A DNA stretch of 64,000 nucleotides from Bodo saltans (taxonomy: Eukaryota; Euglenozoa; Kinetoplastea; Eubodonida; Bodonidae): NCBI GenBank assembly GCA_001460835.1, contig CYKH01001464.1:1-64000 (forward strand), written 5' to 3'. Positions 26,630-34,970 of this stretch are shown here, in pieces (the stretch's first letter is position 1; each line of letters begins with the position of its first letter). Under the pieces are notes generated by a model. It was not told the origin of the DNA. It saw only the letters and a program-made list of their open reading frames with translations, and made no database searches. Made by a program: the position numbers and the translations under genes.

Positions 26630-29600
26630 GGAGCCATAAACTTTCAAGCTGGATACCGGCTCGTCATTCAAGTGACGGGCTCGTCGAGATTTGAAACGAT
26701 TGCATTCGACGGGATTGTCGTCATCAACGAGGCCAACCGTATCATCAGCACATCCCTTCCCACTCAGCTGATGAAGGGGCAGACATACTACTTGGGCATC
26801 AACATCGGTGTGCTCCCCACGAATGGAAACACCGTGACAGTGAGTACCTCCACCATCCTCGGTCCAGAGTGCATCACGTTCCCTAATGGCTCTACGTTTG
26901 TGTTCACCTCGACGGACCCAAATGCTCCAACCGTGCAGACGGTAGTGGTGCAAGTGACCAAAATCAATTGTGCTGCCGCCAACTTACCATTTGAAGTCAA
27001 CCCCTCGTCGGACGTCACCTTCTCCAGAACGGTTGCTCCACGTGTCTTCCGCACGGTTCCTGCAGGTTATGTTTCATTCGATTGGCCCACGATGGCCTAC
27101 ATTGGCAGTCAGAATGCAGTGAGTGGTTTGGTGTTGCTGATTCAATCCATCGACACAGAAACATCCACAGTGAGCGCCAACTTGTCCAGTGTCGGGGCTA
27201 CGATGACATCGGGTACGTCTGCCTTCTTCTCGTATGGATCCGCTCCCTCCGTCTCCATGGGGTTCTACCACACAAGGGCTGAGACAATTGGTTTTTCCTT
27301 TAGCATCTACTTGGATGGGAGCACCACACCGGTTGCCACCATGACACAGTCGACGCAATTCCTTGCATTAATGACACTCACAACCTCGTTTGCTTCCAGT
27401 GGGACGGTGTTGTACACCGGGATCGTCAACGCCCTCACCTTCACAGTAACTCTCAACACGCCGATGGTGCAGACAGACAACAATGCACCGCGTCGCATCC
27501 GGCTGACGGTGGTGACCAACTCCACCACGCACAACAGCGTCATGGTACAGCCGCAGTACATGGAGTGGGCGGTGGGTTACAGCCAACAACAGTTTGTGTA
27601 CCTTATCGGGGCCAATACACTAGACCCGTACGTGCAGTTCTCGTTCCAGGTGAGCGGCACAGGAAGTACGTACGTGAGCACCATTCCTTCCTCGTTTGTC
27701 CTGCCGGTGTCGGCGCCGCTGCTTGTGACGTATTCTGCACTTCCTGCGGATATGTACGTTGGCAATCCCGTCACCATGACAATTCTCATGCCCCAGCTCA
27801 CCGATGCACTGAAGCAAACGTTGCAAAACACGAACCAAGCTATCACGGTTGGTCTTACTGTAATCGGTGATGCAGATTCGTTAGTGATTTCCCCGGCCAG
27901 TGTCACGTGGGCCGTTGGCGTGAATTACTCCTCTCCCCGGTTCATCACGATCACTGGCCTCTATGCGTCATCGAGCCCAAAGATATTGACGCCAACAATT
28001 CTTGTTGGTCCCACGTGGATGGCCGTGAAAGCGAACACCGCGGGTACGACAATGAACAACCTACGATCCCTGACCATTTCGCCCTCAGCTACGAGTTATT
28101 CATGGTACACGATGCAAGACCACACGATTTACTACTCCCCGGCAACTGTGACCTTCCACAAGTGCAATACCACCTACGACACGGCCCTGGTGGTCTCCAT
28201 CTACCCCGGATATATTGTTGTCTCGACCCGCACTCTGACACGAGTTGTGAGCTTTGAGTGCTTTGTGAATGACACAAGTTATCAAAATCCCCCTCGCACC
28301 ACCGTCACCATCTTAGCGAGGAAAACCATGGCGTTCTCCCCCATGACGTTGTACACGTACGTGGGAGTCGCCAACACATTCTCCGTCACGGTCGATCCGC
28401 TGCCCTCAACTGTTCTTGTGATGTCACCAAACCTGAATTTTACCGCCGACTATTTTTCTATGTCGCCTGATGCGCTGTCGTACGGTCCGTCGTCTGATAA
28501 GATCCTGCAGTGGAGTGTCACAGGAAAGATCACCAGTCCGCTACTTACCATGGCCATCGTGGTGCAGTACACTTTGGATGAGTTCGTGGACTACTCGCAC
28601 TTGGCAGTGCAGCTTCAAGTTCTCCCCTTCCTGACCGTTTCGATCGTTTCTGTGAATTTGGTGCTCAACACATCAGGCCCGACGCTATGGTACCAGGCGG
28701 CAACAGGCACCACATCTTACAACGTAGTGGAACTGAGGTTCTCCATTCCCAGAGTGACGGTGTTCGACTCTATTCTCATCGCCCCTAACCTTGCCGAGGA
28801 CACAAACGGCGCATTACGATTCTGCTCCTCATCTCAAGGTTGCACGACGACAACCGCCAGCGACTACACGACCTCGAAGCCAATTGTGTTTGACACCACT
28901 ACGACTCAGCGCAGTGTCTACGTGTACGCCACGACTGCGGCACTCCGCACGCTTCGATTCGATGTGACAAATGACGCAAACTGCATCGACTACGGTGGTA
29001 ACGCTTCGCTTGTTGTGGGGACGATCAATTTTCAGCAGCTCGAGACACTTGTCGTGGATACTTCAGCAATGAAGTCGATTGTCTACCTTGGGGTGAATAA
29101 CTCACAGCAGCTTCGCTTGCAGCCGACGAACGTGCCACTTGGCTCGAGCTCCGCCGAAATTGTACTGTCGCTTCCAGGAAACCTTGTGGGCACAGTACTC
29201 AGCTCTGGCACAGGATTTTCTTCTTCGGATCGCGGAAATGGACAGTACACACTTTCCTGGACTGGCACCGCAATGCAGGTCTACTTTTTGATTACAGGCA
29301 TTGCGAGATCGACGGGACTTGTGACCATTTCTTTGTCGTGGCGTAGCAAGCCCACTAACTTCGACAGCCTTTCGCAATCTACCATTTCAGTGCGTGTGAA
29401 CCCTCCCATCTCGTTTGCCGTTACGGTGCCACAGACAAGTGGTACGGTGACGCTGTCCACTGCAGCGACCACTCAGCTGGCGTTGTACGTAGGCTCCACC
29501 AATCAAATTACGCCATCGATCTCCACAACTGTATTTCCGGTTCTCGCTACCGACATGCTCACGATTCTGATCACATCGTCAGACCCCACGCTCCTCAGCA

Positions 29601-32485
29601 TCTCCCCGTCAATCATCAACTTGGCAACAAGCACCAACAACGGAGCAAAGTCAGTCAGTACCCAAATATATGCCAACCCGTTGCGACAAGGTCAACAATC
29701 TGCGGCGGTGACAGTCAAATTTCACGTGAAGGACTCCACGACACCGCCGGAGTTTAATCGCACAGAATACACGCTAGACCTTCGAATCCAGCAGCTGCAG
29801 GTGCTCAACTCGTCGCTGTCAACGACAAGTCCCACGATTTTAGCGATTGGAGCAGAGAACGCGGTGACATTTACCCTCCAGCCACTAGTCGACGTGACTC
29901 TCTCCCTCAACGCACTCGTGACCTGCTCCGATGTGTCCTTCACTCCGGTAGATGCCCTTTCATGGGTGAACTCGAGCGATCCGAAAAGGCTTCGCATTTC
30001 CGCAACGAGCGCCACAGGCCTATCGGTTGGTCGATGTATCATTGTTACACGGACGCTCGCAGGAGGAGATCAGAACATTTTTGCCCAGCCACCGTTTAAC
30101 GCGACGATCTACTCCCTTGCGAAGCCCCAGGTCGTGAGCCCTGCACAGAGCCTGATTCCGTTGGCTACCAGCGTGTCTACGACAGGGTACAACATCACTC
30201 TGACGTTGTCTGGCTCATATTTTACGTTTGCAGACACGAGCTTGGCGAGTCTCCTTGCAAATGGTGGTATTACCATCTCGTCTGACATGAGCATCGACGA
30301 GGAGCCAGCGTCCTTCTCTGCACTCATCAGTGCGCAGTTGCGAGGCGGGGCTGCGTTTGTCACGATGGCGCTTAGCGGCGACAAGCGCACCATGACGCTC
30401 CAATTTGGCCCCTCCACTGTGTTCCAATCGAGCACCCTTGAGCAGGTTGTCGTGACGGTTGGCCGCTTGGCGATTGCACAGCAAGTTTCTGTGGATACGA
30501 CTGCAGCCACGACATCCTTCCAAGTACGCGGCGTGAAGAGCCAGCTGCTTGGTAACACAGGTGGGTTTATTGGATCAGGCACATCCGCAGCGTCCATCAT
30601 TGGTTCCATTGTTTCTATGACCAGCGCACAGCAAGCTAACCGACTTCAAACCATCTCCCAAGCGTTTGTGTGCCCCAATCAAGACTGGCGTGAGCAACAA
30701 GACAACTTCAATTGGAACGATCAGCTGATTCCACTTTCTTTTGGCTCGAATGAGGACTTGGGTGGATTCGCTGCGGTTGGTATTTCAGACTTGATGGTGA
30801 TTGCCGCTTGCATGGTGTTGCATCTCTGCGTGGCATGGTGTGTGTACGAGCACCGACGGAAGGGGTCATACGCGGACAAATCGTTTGCTGCGGCTCTCGC
30901 TAAGGTACGATTCCCCTCATTCCTTCTCCTCCCTGTCATGTTCTTCTACCAGACGATGATTGGCAGCGGCCTCACGACTATTATGTACAGCCCTCGACTA
31001 TGGTTCCGATTGATTGGCGCATTCACACTGGTCGTGTTCGGCTTCGGCATTCCTATCGCTGCCTACACAGTTATTGGTCCTGGATTCCGCGCAGAGTACG
31101 TGACAGAGGAAGAGGAACGTCGTCGTCAGGCCAAGAAGAGGTATCTTCACCATCTTCGTACTATTATGGGTAAGGACGCTGAGTTTACTCCACAGCAAGA
31201 AAAACTTGCGTTTGGAGAGAAAGATCAGCCGGTTGCTGTGAATAAGGAAGGCGATGTTCCCGCCGCTGACACTGCGCATGCATCAGCAACCGTTGTTGGC
31301 CCAGGGTCGCCTGGAAGTCCCTCCGGTCATGCATCGGTGAAAGAACGCGACGACCTCGAGGCCTTCGTGGAGCCTGAAAAGAAGAAGCGATCCGCTTTTG
31401 GCAGGTTTATGCTTCTGTTCAAACCAACAGGGGAATGGGTGTGCGAGGAGGACCCCTACTGGATTCAGCGATACGAGATGTTCTTCGGGGAGTATCGTGG
31501 AGGTCGCCATCGGTACCTTGCCATCGACCTTATCCTGACATTTCTTCTTGGTGTCGTGGATGGAATTCAGCCTATCAGCATCACACAGTGCCTGGGACGG
31601 ACATCGGCGTACGTTGTGTTGTTCGGCATTCAGTTCATCTTGATTGTGCTGCTACGCCCATACAGGTCAAAGTTCGGGAACATGTTCTTTATCTTGGCAT
31701 ACTTCTTGCAGTTCTTATCGATGGTGTTTGTGGCGGTTGCGGTCTACCGCAATGATCCTTCCTGGGGTGGCGTTGATGTCGCCGTGAACGCGTTGGTGAT
31801 CTTCGGGTCTGTCCTCTACGTGAAGACGTTCTTGGACTTCTTGCAGTCCCTCAATGAAAATTTCGAATTGGAGAAGTTCTTCGAAGAGCGTGAAGACTTG
31901 TCCCCAAAACAAATCCAAGGAAAGCGAGCAGAGGAACAAGTTGTGCGTAACTTTGAAGCGGAGATCACCACGAAGATGATTCGCAAGCAACAAGAGATGG
32001 CACGTGCAAACATCGGCTTTCTCCTAAGCGGTACCCCGCAACACGACGGCCGTACACTGGAGCAAATCGAGAAGGACATGCTCGACGAGGAGCAAGAGAT
32101 GCAGCCGTATGACCCGCGCAAGTATCTCGCCAAGTACCGTGGTCCTGATGGCGGAGAGGCAGATTCGGACGAAGAGGACATTCTGGCAGAGCATGAGAGG
32201 AGCGCTACGCGAAGCTTGCCGCGTGTTGAGGTGCAGACTACGAGGATGACGGCTGCTCACTTTTATGACCCAATTGAGAAGCGACTTCGTCCTGTCAAGA
32301 GGTTAGATGATCGCTTTGAAAAACTTCTTGCCGCCGCGAAAGAGCGACAGCAGCGTGAGACCGCAGCAACTGCTGGTGTGTCGAATCTGCAGAATAGCAC
32401 TCGGTCTTCGTCGGCTACTGGTGCACAAGCGACGCCGCAGGGGATGCGAGCACCTCCACCGGTATTCGACGATTCGTTCCTTTAG
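26630..32485 (+). CDS. Giant modular surface protein, last repeats, seven-helix membrane region and cytoplasmic tail
   Basis: About 1,950 codons finishing the giant gene. The first two thirds continue the YVG-type repeats (AYIGSQNAVSGLVLL, MYVGNPVTMTILMP, TYVGVANTFSVTV, LYVGSTNQITPSIS). From about 30780 seven hydrophobic helices follow: three closely spaced (about 30790-30850, 30910-30990, 31000-31080), a charged cytosolic-looking loop of about 140 residues, then four more (about 31520-31580, 31600-31670, 31680-31750, 31770-31840). The tail after them is about 210 residues, highly charged, partly coiled-coil, and ends Ser/Ala/Pro-rich. With the repeats outside, seven helices put the tail in the cytosol. 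The protein may serve as an adhesion or feeding receptor able to signal or attach to cytoskeleton; this is inference. The family of giant bodonid surface proteins called bodonins is a possible comparison, which I cannot confirm. Confidence 0.85.
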   Translation, partial: GAINFQAGYRLVIQVTGSSRFETIAFDGIVVINEANRIISTSLPTQLMKGQTYYLGINIGVLPTNGNTVTVSTSTILGPECITFPNGSTFVFTSTDPNAPTVQTVVVQVTKINCAAANLPFEVNPSSDVTFSRTVAPRVFRTVPAGYVSFDWPTMAYIGSQNAVSGLVLLIQSIDTETSTVSANLSSVGATMTSGTSAFFSYGSAPSVSMGFYHTRAETIGFSFSIYLDGSTTPVATMTQSTQFLALMTLTTSFASSGTVLYTGIVNALTFTVTLNTPMVQTDNNAPRRIRLTVVTNSTTHNSVMVQPQYMEWAVGYSQQQFVYLIGANTLDPYVQFSFQVSGTGSTYVSTIPSSFVLPVSAPLLVTYSALPADMYVGNPVTMTILMPQLTDALKQTLQNTNQAITVGLTVIGDADSLVISPASVTWAVGVNYSSPRFITITGLYASSSPKILTPTILVGPTWMAVKANTAGTTMNNLRSLTISPSATSYSWYTMQDHTIYYSPATVTFHKCNTTYDTALVVSIYPGYIVVSTRTLTRVVSFECFVNDTSYQNPPRTTVTILARKTMAFSPMTLYTYVGVANTFSVTVDPLPSTVLVMSPNLNFTADYFSMSPDALSYGPSSDKILQWSVTGKITSPLLTMAIVVQYTLDEFVDYSHLAVQLQVLPFLTVSIVSVNLVLNTSGPTLWYQAATGTTSYNVVELRFSIPRVTVFDSILIAPNLAEDTNGALRFCSSSQGCTTTTASDYTTSKPIVFDTTTTQRSVYVYATTAALRTLRFDVTNDANCIDYGGNASLVVGTINFQQLETLVVDTSAMKSIVYLGVNNSQQLRLQPTNVPLGSSSAEIVLSLPGNLVGTVLSSGTGFSSSDRGNGQYTLSWTGTAMQVYFLITGIARSTGLVTISLSWRSKPTNFDSLSQSTISVRVNPPISFAVTVPQTSGTVTLSTAATTQLALYVGSTNQITPSISTTVFPVLATDMLTILITSSDPTLLSISPSIINLATSTNNGAKSVSTQIYANPLRQGQQSAAVTVKFHVKDSTTPPEFNRTEYTLDLRIQQLQVLNSSLSTTSPTILAIGAENAVTFTLQPLVDVTLSLNALVTCSDVSFTPVDALSWVNSSDPKRLRISATSATGLSVGRCIIVTRTLAGGDQNIFAQPPFNATIYSLAKPQVVSPAQSLIPLATSVSTTGYNITLTLSGSYFTFADTSLASLLANGGITISSDMSIDEEPASFSALISAQLRGGAAFVTMALSGDKRTMTLQFGPSTVFQSSTLEQVVVTVGRLAIAQQVSVDTTAATTSFQVRGVKSQLLGNTGGFIGSGTSAASIIGSIVSMTSAQQANRLQTISQAFVCPNQDWREQQDNFNWNDQLIPLSFGSNEDLGGFAAVGISDLMVIAACMVLHLCVAWCVYEHRRKGSYADKSFAAALAKVRFPSFLLLPVMFFYQTMIGSGLTTIMYSPRLWFRLIGAFTLVVFGFGIPIAAYTVIGPGFRAEYVTEEEERRRQAKKRYLHHLRTIMGKDAEFTPQQEKLAFGEKDQPVAVNKEGDVPAADTAHASATVVGPGSPGSPSGHASVKERDDLEAFVEPEKKKRSAFGRFMLLFKPTGEWVCEEDPYWIQRYEMFFGEYRGGRHRYLAIDLILTFLLGVVDGIQPISITQCLGRTSAYVVLFGIQFILIVLLRPYRSKFGNMFFILAYFLQFLSMVFVAVAVYRNDPSWGGVDVAVNALVIFGSVLYVKTFLDFLQSLNENFELEKFFEEREDLSPKQIQGKRAEEQVVRNFEAEITTKMIRKQQEMARANIGFLLSGTPQHDGRTLEQIEKDMLDEEQEMQPYDPRKYLAKYRGPDGGEADSDEEDILAEHERSATRSLPRVEVQTTRMTAAHFYDPIEKRLRPVKRLDDRFEKLLAAAKERQQRETAATAGVSNLQNSTRSSSATGAQATPQGMRAPPPVFDDSFL

Positions 32486-32784
32486 CAAAGTATGCCAATG
32501 TGATTGGCATCCAGTAAGAGTAGTTTGTGAAGATGGCACTACACCGCGTGGAGTGACTTCGTCGTCAAGCGCGGTATATGTTTTTTCTCTCCCTCTTTGA
32601 CCCACCACTCCATCAGAGAATCGAAAAGAGATCAGTTTCCCTACTCCATCCTTCTATTTTTTCTGCGTACGACTATGCGAAATCTGCGAACGACACTTTT
32701 GCCTCTCCACTTCATTCCTTTTTATGGTTGCTTTTGTCACACGTTGACTTTTTTTGATTGTGTCATACAAGAGAGGTTATTTCG
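32486..32784 (+). other. Spacer with trans-splice acceptor deciding the next start
   Basis: There is no gene in these 299 bases. A T-rich tract (32748-32755, within GACTTTTTTTGATTGTGTC) is followed by AG at 32770-32771. The first ATG after it is at 32785. Confidence 0.5.
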
Positions 32785-34674
32785 ATGCAACCATCGTCAC
32801 CCTCAGGATCTACTACCGTGATGGAGGGAACTTCACAGCCCACTCAACCGAGTGCCGCAGGTCCTGTTATTGTGCGCGTGACCTTCTTCGTCACAAACCC
32901 ATCTGTATCTCCGTCATCGAGCTTAACATCAACTGAGTCACATCGCACGCAGCTTTGGTTATCCCTTGTCCTAGACCCCACCACATCACCACGAGATGTC
33001 ATTGTGCATGCTTTTCGACACGCCATTCAAAGGCTAGGCGGTGCTAAGATGGACGCACACCCAACGCGCATGCTTATATTCCTCCAAAGTCACGGCGAGT
33101 TTATCAAACTAGACGACCACAAGAAACCACTCTTATCGTACGATCCTATCATAGAGCTTGTGCAACGAGAAGGAAAGAAGAGCATTACAACTGCGTTGCT
33201 CAGCGACGTGGAATATCGACGGTACAATAAAGACATGGAGATTGCTGACATCGCCGAGAAGTCAACACAAGACCCTAGTCTTCTTGCGTCACCTACTGGC
33301 CACAAGGACCCCATGGAGTCGTCATTAGAGTTACAAAACCGCCTCAGTCCCACGTCGATGGGAAGCAACAGCGGCAGTTTTCAATTTCGTGGCCGCAACA
33401 GGGCTGGGAGTATTTTGCCAGAGGCCTTGGCACATGACCCACTTGCCGATCAGCGCATCACCCGCAACAAGACACGAAATTCTAATCTCTCACCTCCCAA
33501 TCAATCACTAGCCAACAAACTAGACATGCCTGTCACCGAAGACAGCTTTATGCTGCCACCCTCCGCTGCTGCCCAATTGATGTTGGATCACCGACAAAAA
33601 GGCTCCTGCGTTGTGTTTTTTGTGACTCCTACTGGCCGGAAGCTGAAAGTGACAGTGGAATACCCTTTAGGTGCCCTTGGTGGTGAGGTCATTGATCGTG
33701 CCATCGAGCTCCTTCACACAGAGGCAGCGGCGCACAAATGCGAGTGGGAGTTAAGCAGCGCTTTCTTAGATATGCCTGAGGCGCTTACGCTGCTGTATCA
33801 ACGTGCAGATGACATCCATCGCAGATTTGGTAGAGAGGATGTGCTTCCTATCAGTCGTGGAAACCGGTCAGAAGGACCTGTACAACTTTTCCTGTGCGTC
33901 GATAGGTCCAAGATGGTGACAAGCAACGGCTCGAGTCCACTTGCTCGAGGTGCGGCACCTGCTTGGAAAAGTGCATCCCCGACAAAAGCTGCTGCATCTC
34001 CGTTAGGAAGCTCGGTGTTATCACAACATCGAAGGCGGTCTAATTCTGTTGCAAATATCGGTCGGCCCTCTTTTCCAACTATGGGTGCTTCTGGCAACGG
34101 GGGACCTCCGGTCACTTCAGGTGCTGAAACCAACACTGCTGCATCTCGGTCTGACGTGCTGCGGGTTGTTGGTGGTTGCAGTGCTCTCACCAGCTTTGTC
34201 GAGAATGATGAAGGGAAATTGTTGCTTCCCTATTCTGAAATTCCTACCTCCCAATTGGAGCGATTTTTTACCTTTAAGGCCCAGGATATTCTGTACGGGG
34301 TTCCTGAAGTCTGTCAAAAAGGCTCCGTGCTTAATCAGGATCAGCAAGACGAGGAAGTTCAAGAGGTTGTCTGTTCGCTGTTGCACGAAGAAACGAGTGG
34401 TCGACTGGACCTAGCCAAACAACAAGTCCGCATCAAGTCGGTCCGAAAAGACATTGATGAACTCACCACAGCACACAGTGAGATGGTGGCTGAAGAGGAG
34501 GCACTGTCGGAACAATGCATGGCCTTGCAAAAGGTCATCGGCGAGGCCAAGGGAGCGGAAAGAGATATTGCACGGATTCAGGACTTGATGGAGTGGTTCA
34601 CCAAAGACATTGATGCTGCCAAGGAACGCCATCGTGAACTTACCCGACAACTCTTTTCATTGGATCGCACGTAG
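32785..34674 (+). CDS. Uncharacterised protein with two beta-grasp-like modules and C-terminal coiled coil
   Basis: The ATG at 32785, 13 bases after the predicted acceptor, gives about 629 residues. Family not recognised. Residues about 30-140 (VIVRVTFFVTNP, LWLSLVLDPTTSPRDVIVHA, then MLIFLQSHGEFIKLDD) and about 270-375 (GSCVVFFVTPTGRKLKVTVE, then GPVQLFLCVDRSK) each have the strand-strand-helix rhythm of a ubiquitin-like or Ras-association fold; this is a weak visual call. A Ser/Pro-rich linker lies between them and another after them. The last 150 residues (EEVQEVVCSLLHEETSG onward) are coiled-coil. This layout suits a cytoskeletal scaffold or small-GTPase effector. No enzymatic motif is visible. 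Confidence 0.8.
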   Translation: MQPSSPSGSTTVMEGTSQPTQPSAAGPVIVRVTFFVTNPSVSPSSSLTSTESHRTQLWLSLVLDPTTSPRDVIVHAFRHAIQRLGGAKMDAHPTRMLIFLQSHGEFIKLDDHKKPLLSYDPIIELVQREGKKSITTALLSDVEYRRYNKDMEIADIAEKSTQDPSLLASPTGHKDPMESSLELQNRLSPTSMGSNSGSFQFRGRNRAGSILPEALAHDPLADQRITRNKTRNSNLSPPNQSLANKLDMPVTEDSFMLPPSAAAQLMLDHRQKGSCVVFFVTPTGRKLKVTVEYPLGALGGEVIDRAIELLHTEAAAHKCEWELSSAFLDMPEALTLLYQRADDIHRRFGREDVLPISRGNRSEGPVQLFLCVDRSKMVTSNGSSPLARGAAPAWKSASPTKAAASPLGSSVLSQHRRRSNSVANIGRPSFPTMGASGNGGPPVTSGAETNTAASRSDVLRVVGGCSALTSFVENDEGKLLLPYSEIPTSQLERFFTFKAQDILYGVPEVCQKGSVLNQDQQDEEVQEVVCSLLHEETSGRLDLAKQQVRIKSVRKDIDELTTAHSEMVAEEEALSEQCMALQKVIGEAKGAERDIARIQDLMEWFTKDIDAAKERHRELTRQLFSLDRT

Positions 34675-34765
34675 AGAGCATTTTTGTACGTAGAGTTTGT
34701 TTGACGGATCGCTTTGATTTCTTTGTGAGTTGTTTTTTTTCCTGTTCGGACCCCACCCCCCACTC

Positions 34766-34800
34766 TATATACCCAATCGGAAAATATATACCCGATCGGA
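34766..34800 (+). repeat. Short direct repeat, two 16-bp copies
   Basis: TATATACCCAATCGGA (34766-34781) and TATATACCCGATCGGA (34785-34800) differ at one base and are spaced 19 bp apart. They sit in the spacer between two genes and are flanked by similar T-rich runs ending in CCTGT. Function is unknown; a chance or slippage origin is likely. Confidence 0.6.
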
Positions 34801-34970
34801 TATAGCCTGTTTTTTTCCTGTGGTTTGAATAAACACTGAACGCCACTTTCTTGTGCATGCAGTCTTTTTGTGCTGTTGCTTTGTTTCGATGTGCAGCTAG
34901 AACTACTTTGAAATCAACGATTCATTGTTCATAGATTTGTTTTCAACAAGATTTACTGGGAACCACTAAA

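Noticed and set aside
30780-31850. Seven-helix region as a classical adhesion GPCR
   Set aside because: Helix spacing is 3+4 with a loop of about 140 residues, there is no GPS/GAIN-like cleavage motif before the first helix and no DRY or NPxxY motif.
16778-32485. Giant repeat protein as a bacterial gene acquired by transfer
   Set aside because: The YVG repeats recall bacterial adhesins, but the multi-helix C-terminus, lectin-like head, base composition and eukaryotic splice acceptor fit a native gene. Transfer of the repeat fold in the distant past cannot be excluded by eye.
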